Positions 16,959 through 26,247 are shown, counted from the stretch's first letter. The stretch is DNA of 64,000 bases from Treponema sp. (GCA_016286535.1 JAEESZ010000010.1:1-64000); one strand, 5' to 3'. Numbers and translations are program-made. The notes: generated from the letters alone by a model not told the origin.

Positions 16959-18587
16959 ATGAATAATATTGCAATTTTGCATGTAGAAAATACAGATAAT
17001 CTTATAGACTTTGCTACTTTTTTAGTAAATAACGGATGGACTCTGGTTTCTGCCAACAAAACAGAAGAGCTTCTTAAAAAGCAAAAGCTCCCTGTTATTC
17101 ATGAACCAGCCTTATCAGAAAACAATATTCAGATTACGGACAGCTCTACCCTCATACGACAGATTCTTCTTTCCCGCCTGCCGGATTCAGACGATTATTT
17201 AAGGCAGAATGAATCTACCCACACAAACATTCAGATTATCTGCATGAACATAAAGCCTCTCTTAAAAGTCCCTACATCATCAAACATACAGAAACAGCAG
17301 GAAGCCATTCCCCCTACCAACTATTACATTTCTACGGTTCTTAGAAACTCCTTTATAAACTACAGAAATCTGCTTATTCTTACAGACCCGGATGATTATA
17401 AAGAAGCAATGATTCAGCTTAGAACCGACAATGTAAGGGATGATTTCCGTCTTTACCTTGCCGCAAAATGTCTGAACTTAATCAGCGCTTACGACAGCGG
17501 CATTTCAGACAGCCTGCTTTATAACTCAATCGAAAAAAAGGATTTTCTGAATTATCTTATGTTCCCTTATAAAAAGGAAAACATAATAAAAACCGGAATC
17601 AACGAAACACAAAAAGCATGCATCTACAGGTTTCCTCTTGATTCTGACGAAGCAAATCTTTTTTCTAAATTACATCTGCGCGATTTTGATTTTAACACCA
17701 TCTGCGACATTTCCCTCGGCTGGGAATTAATCAGCTCTTTATATGAAACGCTAAGAAATCAGCTTTCCGTAAAAAGTACAAACAGCGACGGCTACGATTT
17801 TACAACCCAGTTTACACCTCTTACAGGAACCGTATTTACCGCCGCCATAAAATTACGCTGCATTGTAGGTTCGTCCCTTTCTTCGAATGTTCTGGACTCC
17901 TTTAAGAAAACCTACACCTACGACAGGGAAAATATCACCAATGTAACTTTAGCCTGCTCAGCAGTAATTGACGAAGCAGCCGCCCAGGAAATTGTTAAAT
18001 GTGATTTTCTTGCCATTGTAGCGCCCGGCTTTACCGACGAAGCAAAGGTTATTCTTGCAGAAAACAAAAACATCAGATTAATACCAATAGAAAAAATTAC
18101 CCGTCATCATTTTGACATTCAGCTTATAAACGGCGGACTTCTGGCCCAGAGCTGCGACACTACCCTTTTTGAGCACTGGTATGTAAAAACCCGAAACAGA
18201 CCTTCGCAAAACAAAACTGACCAGATGGCTTTTGGTATGCTGCTTGCAAGCAAAGCCCGCTCCCACTGCGCAGTACTTTTGAACAACAATTCTATAGTGG
18301 GAATTGCTCAGGGAGCCTCTTCTCCAAACATGGCTCTGGAACTGGTTCTGTACGAAGCAAAAAGACACAAGACCAGAAATGATCCGGACAGTCCGGATAA
18401 GGTAGCCGATGTCTTAATCTGCGACACAGCCTTTACCTTCTGCGAAATTGTCAAAGATATTATTGAAAACGGAGTTTCTGCCATCATTCAGACAGGACCT
18501 GCAAATAATGACGAAGAGTTTATTCAATACTGTAATGATAATGATGTAGTTTTAATTTACACAGGAACTACACATATTTCTTTTTAA
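16959..18587 (+). CDS. PurH-like protein lacking catalytic motifs
   Basis: 542 residues, collinear with PurH (AICAR transformylase / IMP cyclohydrolase, about 525 residues) over its whole length. Matching anchors are AILHVENTDNLIDFA at the start, VIDEAAAQEIVKCDFLAIVAP, INGGLLAQSCD, and the final VSAIIQTG..DEEFI..VVLIYTG. The catalytic pieces are changed: KTLHP is absent, YGENxHQ is missing, the KHxNPCG region reads KLRCIVG so the catalytic His is Leu, GQMSRV reads GASSPN, and the RHFRH end reads THISF. It is therefore probably not a purine enzyme. It is followed after 21 bases by mraY. Function unknown. Confidence 0.72.
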   Translation: MNNIAILHVENTDNLIDFATFLVNNGWTLVSANKTEELLKKQKLPVIHEPALSENNIQITDSSTLIRQILLSRLPDSDDYLRQNESTHTNIQIICMNIKPLLKVPTSSNIQKQQEAIPPTNYYISTVLRNSFINYRNLLILTDPDDYKEAMIQLRTDNVRDDFRLYLAAKCLNLISAYDSGISDSLLYNSIEKKDFLNYLMFPYKKENIIKTGINETQKACIYRFPLDSDEANLFSKLHLRDFDFNTICDISLGWELISSLYETLRNQLSVKSTNSDGYDFTTQFTPLTGTVFTAAIKLRCIVGSSLSSNVLDSFKKTYTYDRENITNVTLACSAVIDEAAAQEIVKCDFLAIVAPGFTDEAKVILAENKNIRLIPIEKITRHHFDIQLINGGLLAQSCDTTLFEHWYVKTRNRPSQNKTDQMAFGMLLASKARSHCAVLLNNNSIVGIAQGASSPNMALELVLYEAKRHKTRNDPDSPDKVADVLICDTAFTFCEIVKDIIENGVSAIIQTGPANNDEEFIQYCNDNDVVLIYTGTTHISF

Positions 18588-18608
18588 AGTAATCCCGGGA
18601 GGAAGAAA

Positions 18609-19685
18609 ATGCTTTATTATTTAGGACAATATCTCCAGCAATTCTGGGGACCTGCCAGACTTTTATGTTCTTACTCAGTTTTAATTGCCCTTGCACTTTA
18701 TTTAGGATTTTTCCTTGCAAAAGTGCTCATACCAAAATTTTATAATCACCTGCCGCACGACCGCGGAAGAGAATTCACCTTAAAGGAAAATGCAGAGGCT
18801 GCCAAAGGAAAACCAACCGGAGCCGGTGTAGTATTCATTACAGTCTTTGTACTTTTAAGTTTTGTTGTTGTACCAATGAGCTGGACCCGTGCCGCAATCA
18901 TCACTCTTACCTGGCTTACCATGCTCACAGGCTTTCTTGATGACCGCAGTATTACATCCTGGGGTGAATATTTAAAAGGCGCCCTTGATTTAATCATCAG
19001 TATAACTGCTTCTTTTGTTTTGTATTTTGGCTTAAAGGACCTTTCTCCTGACGGCATTGTAAGATTCTGGATGCCTTTTATTTCAAAAGAAATTGTAATT
19101 AATCCTGTAGTTTATATTGTAATTTCTACAATAATGCTCTGGGCTTCTATAAATACAACAAACTGTACAGACGGTGTTGACGGTCTTTCTTCAACCCTTG
19201 TTTTATTAGGCCTTATAACTTTAGGACTTATTTTCTACTTCCTGCTTGGTCACACAGATATTGCAGAATATCTTTTGCTCCCACATTTTCAGGCAGGTGC
19301 CAACTGGGCCGTTATGGTTTTTGCCATGGCAGGAGTTGTAATGGGCTACTTATGGCACAACGCCTTCCCAAGCGAATGTCTTATGGGAGATGCAGGAAGC
19401 CGTGCCCTCGGCTTTTTTACCGGTGTTTGCGTTATGGTAACAGGAAACCCATTTATTTTCCTTGCAACCTCATCAATCATTTTTGTAAACGGAGGAATGG
19501 GCTTGTTAAAAGTTTTCCTTCTCCGCTTTTTCAAAATTAAGATTTTTGAAAACATCCGCTTTCCACTGCACGACCATATGCGTAAAAATCACGGATGGTC
19601 TCCAACCCAGGTTTTACTCAAATTTATGATTATTCAGATTCTTATTACAATTGGAATTTTAGGAATCATGATAAAAATACGATAA
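18609..19685 (+). CDS. mraY: Phospho-MurNAc-pentapeptide transferase
   Basis: 358 residues, the usual MraY length, an integral membrane enzyme with about ten spans that transfers phospho-MurNAc-pentapeptide to undecaprenyl phosphate (lipid I synthesis in peptidoglycan assembly). Visible motifs: KGKPTGAGVVFI, TGFLDDRS (Asp-Asp), TTNCTDGVDGLSS (catalytic Asp), MGDAGSRALG and PLHDHMRKNHGW (the HHH-like loop region). GGGAGGAAG lies just before the ATG. Unusually it is outside an mur/fts cluster and sits between a PurH-like gene and an M20 peptidase gene. Confidence 0.93.
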   Translation: MLYYLGQYLQQFWGPARLLCSYSVLIALALYLGFFLAKVLIPKFYNHLPHDRGREFTLKENAEAAKGKPTGAGVVFITVFVLLSFVVVPMSWTRAAIITLTWLTMLTGFLDDRSITSWGEYLKGALDLIISITASFVLYFGLKDLSPDGIVRFWMPFISKEIVINPVVYIVISTIMLWASINTTNCTDGVDGLSSTLVLLGLITLGLIFYFLLGHTDIAEYLLLPHFQAGANWAVMVFAMAGVVMGYLWHNAFPSECLMGDAGSRALGFFTGVCVMVTGNPFIFLATSSIIFVNGGMGLLKVFLLRFFKIKIFENIRFPLHDHMRKNHGWSPTQVLLKFMIIQILITIGILGIMIKIR

Positions 19686-19694
19686 GGAAGATTT

Positions 19695-20906
19695 ATGACA
19701 TCACCAGCATCATTTTTAGAAGAAAACAGACAGAATATAATTGAACTTGAAAAGACACTCACTTCTCACATTGCAATTGCCCCGGAAGGAGGCGGTGATG
19801 GAGAAATGGAAAAGTGCCTTGCCCTTGAAGAATGGCTTAGAAACAATGGATTTAAAAACATAGAACGCTACGAAGCACCAGATTCCCGCGTAAGTGCCGG
19901 AGTAAGACCTTCCCTTGTTGTAACAATTCCCGGAGAAAAGGATGATTACCGCATCTGGGTTATTGCCCACATGGACGTAGTACCAACAGGGGAATTAAGT
20001 TTGTGGAAAACAGATCCATGGACAGTAACAGAAAAAGACGGAAAAATTTATGGCCGCGGAGTAGAAGATAATCAGCAGGGCTTGTGTTCCGCAGCCTTTG
20101 CCGCCCTTTATTACATAAAAAATGGAATAAGGCCTTCGCACACAATAAAACTTCTTTTTGTAGCAGATGAAGAAAACGGAAGTGAATACGGAAGCGTTTA
20201 TTTGGTAAAAAACACAAAGCTTTTTAAAAAGACAGATTTAGTTTTAATTCCAGATGGAGGCGATTCTAAAGGCGAAACAATTGAAATTGCAGAAAAGAAT
20301 CTCTTATGGCTCAAGGTCCATACTCAGGGTAAACAGACCCACGGAAGCCGGCCTGACAACGGAGCAAATGCCTGCCTTGCAGCTTCAGCCTTAAGCCTTG
20401 AACTTCATAATCTGGAAAATATCTTTAACAAAAAAGATGATTTATTTGAACCGGATTATTCAACCTTCCAGCCTACCAAACGCGAGAAAAACGTAGACAG
20501 CATAAACATTATTCCCGGCGACGATGTTTTTTACATGGACTGCAGAATTCTTCCATGCTACAAGCTGGATGATGTTTTAAAGGAAGTTGATAAGTGCTGT
20601 AAAAAGATAGAAGACCTTTACAAGGTAAAGATTGACTACTCCACCCCGCAAAAATCAGAAAGCCCGGCAACCGCCAGAACCGCCCCCGTTGCGCAGAAAC
20701 TATCGGCAGCCTTAAAAAAGGTACACAACATTGATGCTAAGTTTATTGGAATTGGTGGTGGTACAGTTGGTGCAGAACTGCGCCGGGAAGGAATTGACGC
20801 GGTGGTCTGGTCAACTTTAGACGACCAGGCCCACCAGCCAAATGAATATTGCATTATAGATAACCTTATTAAAGATTCTCTTACTTTAATAGAGTTATTT
20901 GCTTAA
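19695..20906 (+). CDS. M20-family metallopeptidase
   Basis: 403 residues. Zinc-binding and catalytic motifs of the M20 (ArgE/DapE/CPG2) family are intact: IAHMDVVPTGE (His and catalytic Asp), GRGVEDNQQG (bridging Asp), FVADEENGSEYG (catalytic Glu), IPDGGD, and a C-terminal QAHQPNE His. Residues about 185-295 form the dimerisation/lid domain. Substrates could be dipeptides or N-acyl amino acids; the sequence does not say. AAGGAAG precedes the ATG, nine bases after mraY, so it is co-transcribed with it and may act on cell-wall or diet peptides. Confidence 0.85.
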   Translation: MTSPASFLEENRQNIIELEKTLTSHIAIAPEGGGDGEMEKCLALEEWLRNNGFKNIERYEAPDSRVSAGVRPSLVVTIPGEKDDYRIWVIAHMDVVPTGELSLWKTDPWTVTEKDGKIYGRGVEDNQQGLCSAAFAALYYIKNGIRPSHTIKLLFVADEENGSEYGSVYLVKNTKLFKKTDLVLIPDGGDSKGETIEIAEKNLLWLKVHTQGKQTHGSRPDNGANACLAASALSLELHNLENIFNKKDDLFEPDYSTFQPTKREKNVDSINIIPGDDVFYMDCRILPCYKLDDVLKEVDKCCKKIEDLYKVKIDYSTPQKSESPATARTAPVAQKLSAALKKVHNIDAKFIGIGGGTVGAELRREGIDAVVWSTLDDQAHQPNEYCIIDNLIKDSLTLIELFA

Positions 20907-20920
20907 GTTTCTGCCTGACT

Positions 20921-21880
20921 TTATTTATAAACGTTCCAGGTAGTTTTTACTAATGTATCAACATCAGAATATTTTGGCTCCCAGCCAATCAGCTCTTTAG
21001 CCAGTTTTGATGTTGTATACAAACTTGCAGGGTCTCCCGGTCTGCGTGGAGCATCCTCTGCAGGGATTTCCTTTCCGGTAATTTTTCTTGCTGCATCGAT
21101 TAATTCTTTTACAGTAGTTCCCTTTTCAGTTCCAAGGTTGAGTTTAATGCTCTTATTGTTTTTTGCAATGTATTCAAGAGCCATTACATGAGCGCGGGCA
21201 AGGTCTGTTACGTGAACATAATCTCTGATACAGGTTCCGTCGCGGGTATCATAATCTGTACCAAAAACCTTAAGCTGGCGCTGGCCAAGGGCTGCTTCCA
21301 TTACACGTGGAAGAAGATTTTCAGGTTTCTGTTCAAGTCCGCGGATTTCTCCGTCAGGATCATAACCGGCCGCATTAAAATAGCGGAGGGCAGCAAACTT
21401 TAATCCCTTAAGCTGGTCATACCAGTCCATAAACTCTTCAATCTTAAGTTTTGTAAAGCCATAGTAATTGATTGGTTTCTGAGGATGATTTTCGTCCATT
21501 GGAAGGTACTGTGGTTCACCAAAGGTTGCAGCAGAAGAAGAGAAAATCATGATTTTGCAGTTATGTTTTACAGCTGCATTCATAATGTTCAGAGTACCTG
21601 TAATATTGTTGATGGAATATTTTTCCGGAGCTGTCATAGATTCTCCGGCAGCCTTAAAGGCAGCAAGATGAACAAAAGCATCAAAACCACGAGCAAAAGC
21701 CTGGTCAAGATCGCGTTCAATTAAAATATTTCCATAGATAAAATCATTTTTTGGAAAAAGATTACAGCGAAGTCCACTTGAAAGATTATCAAATACAGTT
21801 ACTTCGTGACCTGCCTTCATCATTTCTTTTACAACGTGACTGCCAATATAACCGGCACCACCAATAACTAACACTTTCAT
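20921..21880 (-). CDS. galE: UDP-glucose 4-epimerase
   Basis: 319 residues, extended short-chain dehydrogenase. The NAD site IGGAGYIGSHV is at the N terminus, VHLAAFKAAGES and the catalytic YYGFTKLKIE (Tyr-xxx-Lys) follow, and FNAAGYDPDG and RDYVHVTDLA are typical GalE wording. It interconverts UDP-glucose and UDP-galactose, linking galactose from the GH35 enzyme at 47-49 kb to glycolysis and supplying UDP-galactose for surface sugars. GGGAG precedes the ATG. It converges with the M20 peptidase gene with only 14 bases between. Confidence 0.93.
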   Translation of the reverse strand: MKVLVIGGAGYIGSHVVKEMMKAGHEVTVFDNLSSGLRCNLFPKNDFIYGNILIERDLDQAFARGFDAFVHLAAFKAAGESMTAPEKYSINNITGTLNIMNAAVKHNCKIMIFSSSAATFGEPQYLPMDENHPQKPINYYGFTKLKIEEFMDWYDQLKGLKFAALRYFNAAGYDPDGEIRGLEQKPENLLPRVMEAALGQRQLKVFGTDYDTRDGTCIRDYVHVTDLARAHVMALEYIAKNNKSIKLNLGTEKGTTVKELIDAARKITGKEIPAEDAPRRPGDPASLYTTSKLAKELIGWEPKYSDVDTLVKTTWNVYK

Positions 21881-21935
21881 ATATTTCTCCCGTAAAATAT
21901 CATTTTCAATTAATTATAACAAAATCGTAACTTTA

Positions 21936-21964
21936 TTGAAACATCTTACTTCTTTTATTAGAAT
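21936..21964 (+). promoter_or_regulatory. Promoter of TPR lipoprotein gene, start at the ATG
   Basis: TTGAAA (21936-21941), 17-base spacer, TAGAAT (21959-21964). The predicted transcript start falls on or beside the A of the ATG at 21971. Confidence 0.55.
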
Positions 21965-21970
21965 ATGCTT

Positions 21971-22348
21971 ATGAAAAAAATAATTTTTACCCTATTTTTG
22001 ATTACCCTTACAGGACTTTCCTTTTCCTGCAAAACTACAAAAGAAATTTCAGAGGATTTAACTGCAGCTCAGATTATTCAGCTGGGACAGGATGCCTTTG
22101 AATCATCAAACTACAAGGAAGCTGAACGCTGCTACAAAACAGTGCTTGAACGCTTTGCTTCAGAAACCGCAACTTATGTTGAAGCAAAATACGAACTTGG
22201 CCATATCTACATTAAAACTAAAAAATATGACCTGGCAAAGGCCTGCTTTACAGAAATCCTTGAGATTTACGACAAAGACACTTATGCTACTTTACCAGGA
22301 AGCTATAAAAAACTTTCTCAGATTGGACTTTCAAAAATCCCTGAGTAA
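21971..22348 (+). CDS. Small TPR lipoprotein
   Basis: 125 residues. A signal sequence ending LSFSC makes Cys (about 18) the lipid anchor. Two to three tetratricopeptide-like helical pairs follow (LGQDAFESSNYKEAERCYK, YELGHIYIKTKKYDLAKACF), suggesting a protein-protein adaptor in the periplasm. I choose ATG 21971 over the in-frame ATG at 21965 because it gives a normal lipoprotein signal and coincides with the predicted transcript start. No ribosome site is present. Its stop is one base from that of the convergent VWA gene. Confidence 0.75.
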   Translation: MKKIIFTLFLITLTGLSFSCKTTKEISEDLTAAQIIQLGQDAFESSNYKEAERCYKTVLERFASETATYVEAKYELGHIYIKTKKYDLAKACFTEILEIYDKDTYATLPGSYKKLSQIGLSKIPE

Positions 22349-22349
22349 T

Positions 22350-23552
22350 TTAATCAGAAGGCAGCAGGATAGAATGTATTTTTACATTTTTCTGAGCTGC
22401 CTTTTCCATTACAAATTCCTTTGAATATTTTCCGCTGCCCCTTGGAAGAGGATGTGGCTGGGCATCTCCAATAAGAATAATCTGACGATTGCTTTCATTA
22501 CCCCATTTGTAAAATTCGCTGGCTGCAAAAATTGCCTCGTAAACGGCTTCGGGAACATCCCCGCCTTCTTTTCCCATTATTTTTACTGAATTCAGGTTCT
22601 TCTGGAAAATCTTCAGGTCGCTGGTAAAATCAAAATAGCGCACGGGAAGATTCATGAACTTAAAGGTATCTCCGTAATCCCTGTAAAATAAAAGGCCAAT
22701 TCTGGCAAGAGGATATTCTCCAAGTTTCTTTTCAACAAGGGGAACTAAATCGGTCTTAAGCCTTTCCATATCATCCTTCATGCTGCCGGTCGCATCAATT
22801 ACAAAGATTAAATCCATATCATCGGTATTGCCAAGCTTATCAAAGACCTCAGAAATATCGTCTATAAGAGATTCCGGACCTTTTGAATAAATAATATCGC
22901 CGGAAATTTCTTTAAAGGCATCGCTTGCAAGAGGATTGTACTGGTCTGTAAGTTTTGCTTCTTCAGGCTTCTTTTTTACAACAAAGTTGAACATAAAGGG
23001 GCTGTCCATAAAATTGCCTGAATAATCTGCATAAGGCTTTTCAAATGAACGGATATTTACAAAAGTCCCCTCACCAATTTCTACCTCGCCATTCCGGCTC
23101 CATTCATAGCCGTAAACAATTACAGGGGGAATATAAATGTGGAAGGCAGGTCCAAAAAAGGAAGTTTCTTCTACGCTGGAATCTACCAGGGAATACTTTG
23201 CCCCCTCCGAAACGAGAACTTTTCCGTCCAGAAGGCGTATTTCGTCTCCATTTATGGAATTATATTCCTTGGCCCGGTAGGCGTAACTGTCCTGTTTCCC
23301 CCCCGGATCTTTTGCAGTTTCCGTTAATAAAATAGACTCAACTCCGTCAATTTTTCGCACATACAAATGAAAGCCGCCCAGCTCAGGATTTTTTTCGTGA
23401 ATGATTCTTATATCAGCCCTGGTTATTCTAAGCTTTTGCTGGCTTTCAGTATAAATTGTCTTTTGACCGCCATCTTTTTTCTGAGCAAAAAGGCCTGAGC
23501 AGCAGAACAAGAAAAAAGTAAAAATTACAAATTTTATTTTATTTCTTTTCAT
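22350..23552 (-). CDS. Secreted VWA-domain protein
   Basis: 400 residues with a signal peptide (about 7-23, ending FAQ). The N-terminal 200 residues are unrecognised; the C-terminal half is a von Willebrand A domain with LIFVIDATGSMKDDM (MIDAS DxTGS, a common variant of DxSxS) near residue 250, RIGLLFYRDYGD, GGDVPEAVYEAI and IILIGDAQPHP. It is probably a periplasmic or surface adhesion/assembly protein. No ribosome site is evident; GATAAT lies six bases before the ATG, so it too may be leaderless, though its -35 is poor. Confidence 0.75.
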   Translation of the reverse strand: MKRNKIKFVIFTFFLFCCSGLFAQKKDGGQKTIYTESQQKLRITRADIRIIHEKNPELGGFHLYVRKIDGVESILLTETAKDPGGKQDSYAYRAKEYNSINGDEIRLLDGKVLVSEGAKYSLVDSSVEETSFFGPAFHIYIPPVIVYGYEWSRNGEVEIGEGTFVNIRSFEKPYADYSGNFMDSPFMFNFVVKKKPEEAKLTDQYNPLASDAFKEISGDIIYSKGPESLIDDISEVFDKLGNTDDMDLIFVIDATGSMKDDMERLKTDLVPLVEKKLGEYPLARIGLLFYRDYGDTFKFMNLPVRYFDFTSDLKIFQKNLNSVKIMGKEGGDVPEAVYEAIFAASEFYKWGNESNRQIILIGDAQPHPLPRGSGKYSKEFVMEKAAQKNVKIHSILLPSD

Positions 23553-23589
23553 ATTGATATTATCGGTGGAAAAATCAAAAAAAATGATT

Positions 23590-23595
23590 TATAAT
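23590..23595 (+). promoter_or_regulatory. -10 box of unknown/XRE/glycosidase operon
   Basis: TATAAT at 23590-23595 is consensus, with a weak TGGAAA 17 bases upstream. The transcript would start near 23602, about 25 bases before the first gene. Confidence 0.4.
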
Positions 23596-23626
23596 GAATG
23601 TTGGATTGTTCGAAAATAATTAGGAA

Positions 23627-24718
23627 ATGGAAAGTACTACTGAATTTGAAAAAGTTGATATCTCGACATTCTTTGAATCTTCCCAGGAAGATTCTTCGTC
23701 TATTTTAACTTCTAAAACAGAACGTGTAGAATGTTTTACCGAGCATCAAAAAGAACTCATCAACCGCCTTCTCCCCGAAGTAACAAAAAGAGACCGCGAA
23801 AGGGCAGAAATCTTTTTAAACAGAATTTCAGATCTGGAATCTATTGCAAGTTCTGTTGCCCGCTTCCCTTCTCTTCTGGAGCGTCATGATATTGCAGGCG
23901 GAATAAGAACACCTACAACATTAATCGATTCACTTGTAAAACATCAGGAAGACGGAGATAAAACCCTTCAGCTTCCTTCTAAAGCTATTCTTGGAAAAGG
24001 ACTTTTAGTTGCAAAGGCTCATACCCTGTCTTCTTTTTCAAAGTATGCAAAACATATGGGCGAAGAATTTAATGATTTATACCAGGCCTTTGACCGCGAA
24101 ACAATTCTTTCCATGTTTTCCCTGCTTTCGGAAGATGTTTACATGAGCCTTATTTCTGATCAGAATCAGCCTATAGAATTCCGTCGTGAATGGGCCTATT
24201 CGCTCCTGCTTTTATGGGAACACTGGAACGACCAGACAATTGAAACCGCAGCCCCTGTATTGCAATCTGTATGGACCGCCAGAAGAAAACTTGCTCCGGC
24301 CTTTGGAACAATGATGGGTACCAGCGAGTTACTTCTTATTTCCATGCAGATGGATGACCAGTGGATAAGCTTTATTAAAAATAAAATGGGCGACAACGGG
24401 GTCAGCCAGGCTATGGAGGAATTCCTTTTTGGAATTTCTTACGAACAGATTAAAACCCTGCGCCAGACCTTAAAGGAATCAGGCATTCCTGCCATTGGCC
24501 GTGATGAAGTTTCAAAGTTCTTAGGCGAACATGTAAAGGCCGATGCCGGACTTGATTACCGAGACTTCTATGCCATGTACACTGTACGCCGCGACAACGC
24601 AAGAAGCCGGGCCAGAATGAAGGTTGAAGGTCCTAAAAAAACACTGGAAGATTACTTTATTCAGTTTGTAACTGAGCAAAACAAGGAGAAACAAAAGAAT
24701 GACTCTTTCGCAAAATGA
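23627..24718 (+). CDS. Conserved-looking protein of unknown function
   Basis: 363 residues, soluble, no signal or membrane segment, and I recognise no family. The first 35 residues are acidic and probably unstructured; the rest is predicted mostly helical, with a basic stretch near the end (RRDNARSRARMKVEGPKK). It heads a three-gene operon and its end overlaps the start of the XRE-cupin regulator by 20 bases, so the two are likely made together. A link with the regulator is an inference from this overlap only. Confidence 0.6.
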   Translation: MESTTEFEKVDISTFFESSQEDSSSILTSKTERVECFTEHQKELINRLLPEVTKRDRERAEIFLNRISDLESIASSVARFPSLLERHDIAGGIRTPTTLIDSLVKHQEDGDKTLQLPSKAILGKGLLVAKAHTLSSFSKYAKHMGEEFNDLYQAFDRETILSMFSLLSEDVYMSLISDQNQPIEFRREWAYSLLLLWEHWNDQTIETAAPVLQSVWTARRKLAPAFGTMMGTSELLLISMQMDDQWISFIKNKMGDNGVSQAMEEFLFGISYEQIKTLRQTLKESGIPAIGRDEVSKFLGEHVKADAGLDYRDFYAMYTVRRDNARSRARMKVEGPKKTLEDYFIQFVTEQNKEKQKNDSFAK

Positions 24719-25304
24719 TGATGCTTCAGCTAAAAAAGTTCCCTACCATTTTGGAGAAAAACTCAGAACGGTAAGAGAGCATAAGGGCTACACACTTAAG
24801 GTTGTTGCACAAAAAGCCGGAGTAAGCGAATCACTGGTTTCTCAAATTGAAAGAAATCATGTTTCTCCTGCCATAGACACTTTACTGGCCCTGGCAGATG
24901 TTCTGGACATAAACCTGGAATATCTTTTTGAAGAATACAGAAAGGAACGCCCGGTAAGAATTATCCGCCACAATGAAAGGCCAAGCCTTACCGAAGATGA
25001 TATCCGCTACGAAGAGCTTTCACGCCCTCACAGGGGAGACTCCAATTCTGTTGAAGCCTATGTTTTACGCCTGCCGGTTGGTTCTCATACCCACCACGGT
25101 TCATACGGCCACACAGGAAACGAAATCGGTCTTATTACAAAGGGAGTTGCAAAGTTCATTTACGAAAACAAGGAATATATTCTGGAAGAGGGAGACAGCG
25201 TATCCTTTTCGGCAGGAGCTCCTCACAGAGTAGAAAATGCCGGCAGCTGTGAATTAGAAGCAATCTGGATTAATACTCCAGCTCAAAGATTCATAAATGA
25301 ATAA
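24699..25304 (+). CDS. XRE-family regulator with cupin sensor domain
   Basis: 201 residues. The N-terminal helix-turn-helix (about 20-75: KLRTVREHKGYTLKVVAQ, SESLVSQIERNHVSPAID) is of the XRE/Cro type. Residues about 120-200 form a cupin barrel (HTHHGSYGHTGNEIG, YILEEGDSVSFSAGAPHRVEN) that may bind a small ligand or metal. Such regulators (PuuR/SutR type) often control nearby metabolic genes. AAGGAG lies 11 bases before the ATG. It overlaps the gene before (20 bases) and the gene after (8 bases). Confidence 0.87.
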   Translation: MTLSQNDDASAKKVPYHFGEKLRTVREHKGYTLKVVAQKAGVSESLVSQIERNHVSPAIDTLLALADVLDINLEYLFEEYRKERPVRIIRHNERPSLTEDDIRYEELSRPHRGDSNSVEAYVLRLPVGSHTHHGSYGHTGNEIGLITKGVAKFIYENKEYILEEGDSVSFSAGAPHRVENAGSCELEAIWINTPAQRFINE

Positions 25305-26175
25305 AAAGCTCAAAGGTCTTTATAAAAATCTAAGTCTTTTTCTTTTACTGCTTCTTTTATCTGCAGGCATTGTTTCCTGCACAAGTACAAAAGTCGCAGA
25401 CAGGCAGGAAGGAAATTTTTCTGTAAAACATGAAGAAGCCTTTTCTGACCTTTACCCTTTAGAGCCCAGGTGGCAGACAATCCAGGAAGGATTTGAAGTT
25501 CTTGAGTGGAAGATGGATTCCATTAAGGTTAGCTGGCACTGCATCAAAATAGATTTGAATCAGCCCGGCTTAAAAATAATTTCTTTGCCTGAAGAAAAAA
25601 ATCTTGGCAAAAACTTCCGCCTTAAAAAGTTTGCCAGAAAAAACAATACAGTTATAGCCTTCAACACATCCCCTTTTGACATAAAAAAAACTGATTACCC
25701 TGTCGGCATAACAAAAATTGATGGAAAAATCATCACAGCTCCCGTAGAAAAATATGCAGCCCTCTGTTTTTACAAAAATGACCAGGGCTTTTTTAGGGCC
25801 TGCATCCTCGATTCCCAGAAAGAAGACGAACTGGAAAAATATGATTACGCCTACGGCGGCTTTTACACAATCCTGCGTGACGAAAAAATTTATGATTTTA
25901 AGCAGATTAAAAGATCCAGGACAGGCTGCGGCCTTAGCGAAGACGGTTCCCAGTTATATATTCTTGTAGCCTGCCCCCTTTTTAGCATAAGGGACCACAA
26001 CGGCCTTACATACCCCGAATGTGCAGAAATCTTAAAGTATCTTGGCTGCAAAACGGCCATGCAGTTTGACGGCGGCCACTCAAGCGGGCTTTGCATTTAT
26101 AGCCAGAATGCAGAAGCCCCCTTTTTACAGAGAAAAGTCCCAACCGCAATGGGCTTTGCCATCAGCTCTAATTAA
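25297..26175 (+). CDS. Phosphodiester glycosidase-family lipoprotein
   Basis: 292 residues. A signal sequence ends in AGIVSC, so it is a lipoprotein. The body matches the NAGPA/phosphodiester glycosidase fold: IAFNTSPFD, PVGITKIDGKII, RSRTGCGLSEDG, then LTYPECAEILKYLGC and MQFDGGHSSGLCIY with the DGGxSS motif. Characterised relatives remove N-acetylglucosamine from phosphodiesters. A role in trimming cell-wall or surface glycans is an inference. The ATG overlaps the end of the regulator gene, so it is coupled to it and may be its target. Confidence 0.78.
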   Translation: MNKKLKGLYKNLSLFLLLLLLSAGIVSCTSTKVADRQEGNFSVKHEEAFSDLYPLEPRWQTIQEGFEVLEWKMDSIKVSWHCIKIDLNQPGLKIISLPEEKNLGKNFRLKKFARKNNTVIAFNTSPFDIKKTDYPVGITKIDGKIITAPVEKYAALCFYKNDQGFFRACILDSQKEDELEKYDYAYGGFYTILRDEKIYDFKQIKRSRTGCGLSEDGSQLYILVACPLFSIRDHNGLTYPECAEILKYLGCKTAMQFDGGHSSGLCIYSQNAEAPFLQRKVPTAMGFAISSN

Positions 26176-26196
26176 TTAAAAGTCCCCTTCTACGTC

Positions 26197-26225
26197 TTGC
26201 CTATATTTTCTTTAATTTGTATAAT
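26197..26225 (+). promoter_or_regulatory. Promoter of citrate synthase gene
   Basis: TTGCCT (26197-26202), 17-base spacer, TATAAT (26220-26225). The transcript would start near 26232 and carry a 66-base leader. Confidence 0.65.
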
Positions 26226-26247
26226 TATTTAATTTAATCTAAAACTT

